Assembly (NCBI GenBank): GCA_016932815.1
Contig: JAFGCC010000013.1
Span: 1-64,000 of the forward strand
Origin: Microcaldota archaeon
Lineage (GTDB): Archaea; Micrarchaeota; Micrarchaeia; Anstonellales; Bilamarchaeaceae
Direction: 5' to 3'
Length of the DNA: 64,000 nt
Shown: in pieces, positions 57,906 to 64,000 of the stretch
How the letters are laid out: each line of letters begins with the position of its first letter
How positions within the stretch are numbered: the first letter of the stretch is position 1
Program-made: the position numbers and the translations under genes
Notes under the pieces: generated by a model
Told to the model about the DNA's origin: nothing
Seen by the model: only the letters and a program-made list of their open reading frames with translations
Databases searched by the model: none

Positions 57906-58919
57906 TTGGGCTTATGGCTAATTATGGCTGTAAAGTTGGACGTCAAAGACCGCAGGCTCCTATATGAATTGGACATAGACAGCAGGCAGCCGGCCTCGGA
58001 GCTTGCGCGGAGGGTGGGGATTTCCAAGCAGGGATGCACGTTCAAGATAAACGCCCTAAAGAGGAAGGGGGTGATACGCTCGTTCCCGATGGTCGTGAAT
58101 ACCCCCCTGATCGGGTACCTCTCCTTCCGCCTGTATTTCAAGCTCAGCGACGCAACTCCCAAGGAAGAAGAGGAATTCCGGGACTACCTTGTGGGGCAGC
58201 CGAACATCCCCTGGGTAGTTGGGGCAGAAGGGGTTTGGGACTACATTGCGGTCGTTTTCCCTGCGGATTTCGAGGATTTCGAGAGATTCAGCGTGGAATT
58301 GAACAACAAATACGGAGAGTACATCGAGAAAAAAGACCTCGCGCTGGTAACGCGCGCATACCACTTCCATTCTGGATACCTGCTTGGGGAGAAAAAGGAC
58401 CTTTCCCCCCTTGTTTATGCGGGGCAGCCAAAGGAGGTGGTTGAGCTAGAGGGGGTGGAGCGGGAGATTCTTGCGCTGCTATCAGTTGATTCGAGGGTTT
58501 CTTTGGTTGAAATGTCCAAAAAGCTGGGGCTGCATCCTAAGAAGATTTCTTACCGGATAGAAAAGCTGCGCAAACTGAACGTGATTGAAGGCTTCATTAC
58601 TGCGCTGGATTTGGATGTGATTGGGTTTGAGAGGTACAAGGTTTTTGTGCGGACCAAAAACCTTTCTGAGAAGAAGGAGAGGAAGTTCATCCAATACGCG
58701 AGGATGCACCCGCACATAATCTATTATAGCAAATCCATTGGGGCAAATGACGTGGAAATTGAAATAGTCGTGGAAAACGGCATCCTTTTGCGCGAGATTA
58801 TAGCGGATATCCGGGAGAAGTTTGCGGATGTTATCAAGGGGTATGAGACGCTTAGAATTTACCGGGAATTCAAGATTAACTATTATCCCTGGGGAAAACC
58901 AAGCCAAGAATCCCAATAG
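57906..58919 (+). CDS. Lrp/AsnC-like regulator with two HTH modules
   Basis: DRRLLYELDIDSRQPASELARRVGISKQGCTFKINALKRKGVI and EREILALLSVDSRVSLVEMSKKLGLHPKKISYRIEKLRKLNVI. Confidence 0.82.
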   Translation: MGLWLIMAVKLDVKDRRLLYELDIDSRQPASELARRVGISKQGCTFKINALKRKGVIRSFPMVVNTPLIGYLSFRLYFKLSDATPKEEEEFRDYLVGQPNIPWVVGAEGVWDYIAVVFPADFEDFERFSVELNNKYGEYIEKKDLALVTRAYHFHSGYLLGEKKDLSPLVYAGQPKEVVELEGVEREILALLSVDSRVSLVEMSKKLGLHPKKISYRIEKLRKLNVIEGFITALDLDVIGFERYKVFVRTKNLSEKKERKFIQYARMHPHIIYYSKSIGANDVEIEIVVENGILLREIIADIREKFADVIKGYETLRIYREFKINYYPWGKPSQESQ

Positions 58920-58925
58920 CTCCCG

Positions 58926-59390
58926 CTATTTTTCATATAAAGGTATGTGGGGCAATTCATCAATCCGAACGTAGTTGAACATTTTATAGTTGGCTCTTCT
59001 GGCAGTAGAGGAAAGTTGCCGTTTCTTAAGATGAGCTTTGGGAACAAATGGGTAAAAGTCAATTCTCTGGTGGAGCGTACCTTTTTCATGCCACTTGAAA
59101 TTAGTAATCAGCGGTGGCACCATGAAACCGGATTTCAAGACCTTTTCAATTATATCCCATCCCGCTCCAAAAATCTCTTTTTTAGGCTTGGAATTGTTGG
59201 TTTTTATCTGGGCCCTAAAAGAACAAGCAGTACATTGGATATCGTATAACGGGTAGTTTTTAGGTAACCGCATAAGAGCCTTATTGCAATTGGGACACGT
59301 TACCAAAGCAACTACTTCATCTTCACCGGTCTCTCCTGCCGCCTTACTTTTGGACATATGGATAGTTAAGAAGTAATATTTCATAATGCT
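58926..59390 (-). CDS. DpnI-like PD-(D/E)xK nuclease domain protein (zinc-binding)
   Basis: Product from MKYYFLTIHMSK: VTCPNCNKALMRLPKNYPLYDIQCTACSFRAQIKTNN...IFGAGWDIIEKVLKSGFMVPPLITNFKW...RRANYKMFNYVRIDELPHIPL; the supplied ORF over-extends upstream; start approximate. Confidence 0.55.
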   Translation of the reverse strand, partial: SIMKYYFLTIHMSKSKAAGETGEDEVVALVTCPNCNKALMRLPKNYPLYDIQCTACSFRAQIKTNNSKPKKEIFGAGWDIIEKVLKSGFMVPPLITNFKWHEKGTLHQRIDFYPFVPKAHLKKRQLSSTARRANYKMFNYVRIDELPHIPLYEK

Positions 59391-59503
59391 TTTTCTTTGG
59401 GAGAACCGAACCTTTCTCCGTGAGCTTTGCTCACGGGAAGAAATGTCGCAACATTTCTCAGATTTTTCGCAAAAAGAAAGGGACGAGCTCCAGTTTCTCA
59501 TCA
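59382..59503 (+). repeat. dispersed modular stem-loop repeat, copy D (type II)
   Basis: 58 nt core identical to copy A (inverted); both flanks shared with copy E. Confidence 0.88.
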
Positions 59504-60418
59504 GTGGAATGATGGGTGCTTTTTCGCGTACTCTTCCAACGCTTCCTTTGTTATCATCCAGTTCCTCCCAAACTTCACAGCCCCTATTTTGCCCTCGCGC
59601 GCAAGCAGGCTGAGGTACTCCTGGCTGTATTTGCTGTGCTTCGCAGCTTCTGTAAGAGGCATATACTCCTGAGGTTTCGTACCAAGACAATCCAGGTAGA
59701 TGTCCAGTGACCGCTCGACAGCCTTGGCAATGAAATTTGTAAGATTGGAGACATCATCTTCTGCCCTCGCCTTCACGATAGTTCGTATGTACTTTTTCCT
59801 TTCTGCCCTCAGTACAATCACTGGCGGATAGCCCTTCCTCATAAGGTACAGATTAACCAGTAGCCTTGCCATCCTGCCGTTCCCATCAATAAATGGGTGA
59901 ATGTCTACAAATTTCATGTGTATCCTGGCTGCCTGCTCTATCGGTTCTGCATTTTCATTCAGCATCCGATATACTTCCTTCATCAAATCCGGCACTTTCG
60001 CTGGATTGGGCGGAGAATAATCGGTGCCAGAGATCCTTAGCCTGCAGTTTCTGTAAAAGCCTGCGTTCTGAGGATCGATCCTGTCCAGGATAAGGGCATG
60101 GAGATTAAGCACATCCATTTCTCCGATTTCCTTTTTGTGGACGAGGGACTCTACAAAATCAATTGCCTGTTTGTGGTTTGTAATCTCCAAGTGCTCCTTC
60201 ATTGTCTTGCCGCCTATTGTGATGCCCTCTTCAAGCACCAGGCGCGTTTCCCCAAGAGTAAGCGTGTTCCCCTCTATTGCATTAGAATTGTAAGTGAGTT
60301 CTACGTCAAATGCTTCCTTGAGCTTGGCCAGTGCACCCTTATTAAATGGCCTTAAGCCATCGAGCATTTTTTTCCTTTTGAGGATCCTTTCGTAGGTCTC
60401 TTTGTGTATGGGCATTAG
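59501..60418 (-). CDS. Fic-family protein with C-terminal HTH
   Basis: HPFIDGNGRMARLLVNLYLMRKG core; SNAIEGN inhibitory-type motif; C-terminal MPLTEAAKHSKYSQEYLSLLAREGKIGAVKFGRNWMITKEALEEY; start approximate. Confidence 0.88.
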   Translation of the reverse strand, partial: LMPIHKETYERILKRKKMLDGLRPFNKGALAKLKEAFDVELTYNSNAIEGNTLTLGETRLVLEEGITIGGKTMKEHLEITNHKQAIDFVESLVHKKEIGEMDVLNLHALILDRIDPQNAGFYRNCRLRISGTDYSPPNPAKVPDLMKEVYRMLNENAEPIEQAARIHMKFVDIHPFIDGNGRMARLLVNLYLMRKGYPPVIVLRAERKKYIRTIVKARAEDDVSNLTNFIAKAVERSLDIYLDCLGTKPQEYMPLTEAAKHSKYSQEYLSLLAREGKIGAVKFGRNWMITKEALEEYAKKHPSFH

Positions 60419-60580
60419 TATATTATATATCGGATAAATTATAAATCTTTCTATCCGATATGGAATACTGAGCAAATGATAGGAGATTGATGTATCGGTT
60501 AATTAAAAAAAGAATTTATCCGATACCATCAGAGCTCCAGTTTCCCATTCCTTGGGTGGTGAGTACCAAAATAATATCTC

Positions 60581-60654
60581 ATAATGTTTTTCTTTGGGAG
60601 AACCGAACCTTTCTTTTTTCAAAAAGAAAGGGACGAGCTCCAGTTTCTCATCAT
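60581..60654 (+). repeat. dispersed repeat, copy E ('empty': outer stem only)
   Basis: ATAATGTTTTTCTTTGGGAGAACCGAACCTTTCTTTTTTCAAAAAGAAAGGGACGAGCTCCAGTTTCTCATCA; no internal stem-loops. Confidence 0.85.
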
Positions 60655-60726
60655 CGCCGATAGGGGGCTCAGGAAACGGTTCTCTTCATAAGCGGAAATC
60701 CTTTCCGCCTCAGAGTGTTTATGCAC

Positions 60727-61191
60727 CTAGATAACTTTTATGTGTTTGTCCGCAAACAGGTGGGAGGCGTATCCCGCAAACCCTGCCAGTGCAAACGGGA
60801 ATCCTGAGAAAAGATACAGGACTAGCCCGAATACGGCTGCGGAAAATAACGTGTGGGTAATCCCGCGGTGCTTGGGGCGCAGGAAAGTCAGGACAATCAT
60901 GTAGAGCCCGGTAATGGCAAGCCCAAGGATGAGGATTTCATTGAAATGCGGAAATATGCAGAACAGGTCGTTTGAGCAGGTGGAGGCAATTGAGAATGCG
61001 AATGCAGAGATTGGGACCACGATGTCTGCCGTTTTTCGTATCTTGGATGAATCGTGGTCGATATCCGGCACCAATGAGGAGAGGGAGGCAACGCCCACTA
61101 TGAAGAAGGCATCCACCATTGCCGCGTTTAGGGCTACTGCTGCGGCAATCCCGAATAGCGCGCCTATGAACATGTGTTCTGGCCAGTTCAT
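60727..61191 (-). CDS. YdjM-like membrane-bound metal-dependent hydrolase
   Basis: NWPEHMFIGALFG, LVPDIDHDSSKIRK, RPKHRGITHTLFSA. Confidence 0.85.
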   Translation of the reverse strand: MNWPEHMFIGALFGIAAAVALNAAMVDAFFIVGVASLSSLVPDIDHDSSKIRKTADIVVPISAFAFSIASTCSNDLFCIFPHFNEILILGLAITGLYMIVLTFLRPKHRGITHTLFSAAVFGLVLYLFSGFPFALAGFAGYASHLFADKHIKVI

Positions 61192-61254
61192 GTGAGAATA
61201 AAACAGAAGTAAAATTTAAAGATGGAAGCGGGGGGCGCTATTCCGCAGGGGGAT

Positions 61255-62070
61255 TCAAACGTTATTGTCATCCTCAGCCGAAATCTCCACCCAAACTAAA
61301 TAATGGTCGCTAACCCCGGGAACGATTCCCGCAGTATAAATCCCATATTGCACGAATTCGGAAGCCGCATTGGAGTTCATTATTATGCGGTCGTAGGCGC
61401 AGTCGGTTGCGGAAACGGTCGTGTCCGCATCATCCCAGATAACCCACGTCCAGCTCAAAAAGTGCGTATGGTTTGCAGCGGGATAATACGAGCAGTCAGC
61501 ATTCAGGTCCCCCATTATTATTACGTTTCCCGCATTAACAACAACCGATTCCAGGGCCGCCATTTCGGCTGGGACTTCCGAGGGCTTGGTGTGTATGTTA
61601 TAGACCGAAAAGAGGTGTCCATCCACCCCAAAGGTTGCCTTTATGGGAGGGCGCTCCCACCTATCCAAGGAATCCGGGTTGAAGTCTTCTAGGGAAAGGA
61701 GCGAGATATCGCTCCGATAAGCAATCCCCACCTGCTCCTTGCTTGAACTCCTCCCTGCACGGCTTGAAATGCTGCAGTTGTAGCCTGAGAGCCTCGAGCA
61801 CAAAGAAGGGAACGCGCTCCCGTCAGAATCCCGGATTTCCTGTATGAAGATTATGTCGTATTTTTCCATAGTAGAAGCGTAGAAGTCCATTAGAGTGTCG
61901 TTTGCTTCCTTGGAATCCCCAAGGATTTGCACATTCCAGTTTGCAACAGTAAGAGTGCGCGCGGGGGGAGGGCAGTCGGATTCATCCAAAACGATTGTTC
62001 CATCATCGCAAGTGCATCCTGCAAAGAGCAGGAGGGAAAAAAGCAGGGAGAATTTTAGCAGCGAGTCCAT
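61255..62070 (-). CDS. endonuclease/exonuclease/phosphatase-fold lipoprotein
   Basis: Lipobox LLLFAGCTCDD; VANWNVQILG, DIIFIQEIRDSDG, IMGDLNADCSYY, DHYLVWVEI. Confidence 0.87.
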   Translation of the reverse strand: MDSLLKFSLLFSLLLFAGCTCDDGTIVLDESDCPPPARTLTVANWNVQILGDSKEANDTLMDFYASTMEKYDIIFIQEIRDSDGSAFPSLCSRLSGYNCSISSRAGRSSSKEQVGIAYRSDISLLSLEDFNPDSLDRWERPPIKATFGVDGHLFSVYNIHTKPSEVPAEMAALESVVVNAGNVIIMGDLNADCSYYPAANHTHFLSWTWVIWDDADTTVSATDCAYDRIIMNSNAASEFVQYGIYTAGIVPGVSDHYLVWVEISAEDDNNV

Positions 62071-62131
62071 GGAAGGGAAAAAGAAGCGAGAAAATAAAAG
62101 GCTATTCTTCGGCACGGGAACGGGGGTGGGG

Positions 62132-64000
62132 CTAAACGTCCGGGTGCTCGGCATCCCGCAGGAAGAAGTGGTAGACTGCAAGGACGCTAATTATACTTAC
62201 CACAAGGAAGCCAAGGAGGACTTCCCACGCTTCGATTCCCAGGGGAACGGTCCCAAAGAACGCGGAGATGGGAGTATAGAGAACCAAGAGCTGGAGGGCG
62301 AGGGAGGCGATTATCGCAACGAGCAGCCAGCGGTTGGAGAAGAAGGAAAGCTTGTCTTTCATGCGGATTACAATCAGCCTGCTCGCTTCAGAGAGCACGA
62401 ATCCGGTAAAGACCATCGTGCGCGCGTATTCCGCCCCAAGGGGCAGGCAATAGAAAAACAGCCCGATTATCAGGAGGGTGTCCACAATCCCGATGCTGAG
62501 AACCGCCTTTAGCACCCACTTGTTGATTATCCCTTCGGAACGCGGCCGCGGCTTCTGCTTCATCACGTGGGCACGGGGCGGGTCTGCACCCAGAACCAGG
62601 GCGGGCGCGCCGTCTGTTAAGAGGTTAATCCAGAGAAGCTGGGTTGCCCTTATGGGAACTAAGCCCATTAAGGAGGTGAGGAAAACTACGAACACCTCGG
62701 AGAAGTTGCTCATCAATAGATACGTTACGAAATTGCGGATGTTGCTGAATATCGTGCGGCCTTCTTTTACCGCTTCGGCAATGGATGCGAAATTGTCATC
62801 GAGAAGAACCATGTCGGATGCCTGCTTTGCGATGTCGGTGCCCCTAATCCCCATAGAAATTCCTACGTGAGAATTGCGGAGTGCGGGGGCATCGTTTACC
62901 CCGTCCCCGGTCATCGCCACGTTGTGCCCGTTTGCCTGCAGCGCCTGGAGGATACGCTGCTTGTCCAGGGGCGAAACACGGGCGAAAACGCCTGCTTTCT
63001 CCACCTGTATGCGAAGCTCGCTGTCAGACATCTTCTCAAGGTCTTTTCCCTCTATTGCGGCTCCCCCTATGCCCACTTCCTTTGCTATTGCCCCGGCGGT
63101 TGCGATGTTGTCGCCTGTAATCATGATTACGCGTATTCCCGCCCTCTTGCAGGCCCCTATTGCATCGGGAACTTCGGAGCGGGGCGGGTCCACCATTCCC
63201 TGGAGGCCTATGAATGTGTGGCCGGATTCGGCTTCCCCTTCGGAAACCTCTGCCTTGGGCAATTCCTTGTAGGAGAATGCGAGAACCCTAAGGGCGCTCT
63301 CGCCCATTGAGAGGTTTTTTTCTAGTATCTTCCGTATCTTGGCGTTTGTGAGCTTGGAAACCTTCCCGTTTTCTAGGATGTGCGTGCAGTGCTCAAGCAC
63401 CACTTCCGGCGCACCCTTCATGCAAGCAACGCATTCCCCATTCCTTGTGTGTATCGTGGTCATCCTCTTGCGGTCGGAGGAGAAGGCGAACTCTTCTACT
63501 TTGGAATACTTGTCTGCGGAAACCCCCGCCTTTTTTGCGGCAATAAAGAGGGCTGCTTCGGTTGGGTCGCCCAGGTATGTCCTCTTCCCGTTCTCCTTTC
63601 CCACAACCACGTTGTTGCAGAGGAGGCCGCACCAGAGGAGCTTCCTGTACTGCTCAATGGGGGCAGGTTGCCCGCCAAGGAGGAATTCGCCCTTTGTGGA
63701 GTGGCCCCTGCCAGTAACTTCTATCTCCTCAGAGCCCGCATAGAGCATGCGGACTGTGAGGGCGTTTTCCGTGAGGGTTCCGGTCTTGTCGGTGCATATT
63801 ACGTCCACGCTGCTTAGGCCCTCAATTACAGAAAGCCTGCGCACAAGAGAATTCTTTTTCACCATGCGCATGGTACCCAAGGCAAGGGCTAGGGTAACTA
63901 CTGCGGGGAGCCCTTCTGGTATTGCGGCTACTGCGAGCGCTATTGCAGTTAGGAAAACGGTGACAGGGTCCATTGAGCTTAGGAAGAACTGGACTAGCGC
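62132..64000 (-). CDS. P-type cation-transporting ATPase (Ca2+-ATPase-like), truncated by window end
   Basis: IPEGLPAVVTLALALGTMRM, ICTDKTGTLTENALT, MITGDNIATAGAIAKEVGI, VAMTGDGVNDAPALRNSHVGISMG; frame open at 64000. Confidence 0.95.
   Translation of the reverse strand, partial: ALVQFFLSSMDPVTVFLTAIALAVAAIPEGLPAVVTLALALGTMRMVKKNSLVRRLSVIEGLSSVDVICTDKTGTLTENALTVRMLYAGSEEIEVTGRGHSTKGEFLLGGQPAPIEQYRKLLWCGLLCNNVVVGKENGKRTYLGDPTEAALFIAAKKAGVSADKYSKVEEFAFSSDRKRMTTIHTRNGECVACMKGAPEVVLEHCTHILENGKVSKLTNAKIRKILEKNLSMGESALRVLAFSYKELPKAEVSEGEAESGHTFIGLQGMVDPPRSEVPDAIGACKRAGIRVIMITGDNIATAGAIAKEVGIGGAAIEGKDLEKMSDSELRIQVEKAGVFARVSPLDKQRILQALQANGHNVAMTGDGVNDAPALRNSHVGISMGIRGTDIAKQASDMVLLDDNFASIAEAVKEGRTIFSNIRNFVTYLLMSNFSEVFVVFLTSLMGLVPIRATQLLWINLLTDGAPALVLGADPPRAHVMKQKPRPRSEGIINKWVLKAVLSIGIVDTLLIIGLFFYCLPLGAEYARTMVFTGFVLSEASRLIVIRMKDKLSFFSNRWLLVAIIASLALQLLVLYTPISAFFGTVPLGIEAWEVLLGFLVVSIISVLAVYHFFLRDAEHPDV

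Noticed and set aside
58926-59690. Full 254-aa version of the DpnI-like ORF
   Set aside because: The first ~100 residues overlap repeat D and the fic gene; likely start is at MKYYFLTIHMSK
60692-60708. GCGGAAA-TCC-TTTCCGC hairpin after repeat E
   Set aside because: Short isolated stem, no T-tract; could be a terminator or a decayed module but not enough to call
1-64000. CRISPR arrays, Cas genes, transposases, integrases
   Set aside because: None recognised; hairpin repeats A-E are dispersed, not regularly spaced, and no transposase or tyrosine recombinase motifs were seen

Overview
Archaeal chromosome segment, probably a DPANN-type lineage. This is inferred from archaeal-type ThrRS, TrpRS, TPI, SecDF, Nop5 and riboflavin synthase, scattered single tRNAs and unlinked rRNA genes. 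Contents: the 5' part of a 23S rRNA gene (minus strand, window edge); a solitary 5S rRNA about 40 kb away; six tRNAs (Pro-TGG, Gly-TCC, Ser-CGA, Thr-CGT, Gly-GCC, Leu-CAG); housekeeping genes (trpS, thrS, nop5, tpiA, secD/secF, glmM- and glmU-like, a riboflavin operon, an ABC transporter, Sua5/YrdC, PIN-ATPase, a P-type ATPase); surface proteins; and accessory patches. The signals I find most interesting are: (1) a four-member paralogous family of about 500-570 aa proteins (MAQK...LLHSRPxKK) with a beta-rich, barrel-like N-terminal half and a transglutaminase-like Cys/His C-terminal domain, spread over 16 kb; (2) the 3' end of the 5S rRNA gene repeated twice in direct orientation, bracketing one family member and a HEPN/MNT-like pair, as if 5S were used as a serial integration site; (3) a threonyl-tRNA synthetase with an archaeal N-terminal editing domain plus an inserted AlaX/SAD-like domain; (4) a Nop5 whose N-terminal domain is replaced by about 205 aa of RGG/RSY-rich disorder; (5) a three-way-junction RNA candidate downstream of tRNA-Pro; (6) a dispersed modular stem-loop repeat family, mostly next to tRNA genes, including an apparently 'empty' copy; (7) a fused archaeal riboflavin synthase/lumazine synthase. 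All homology calls come from reading motifs by eye. No searches or folding programs were run.
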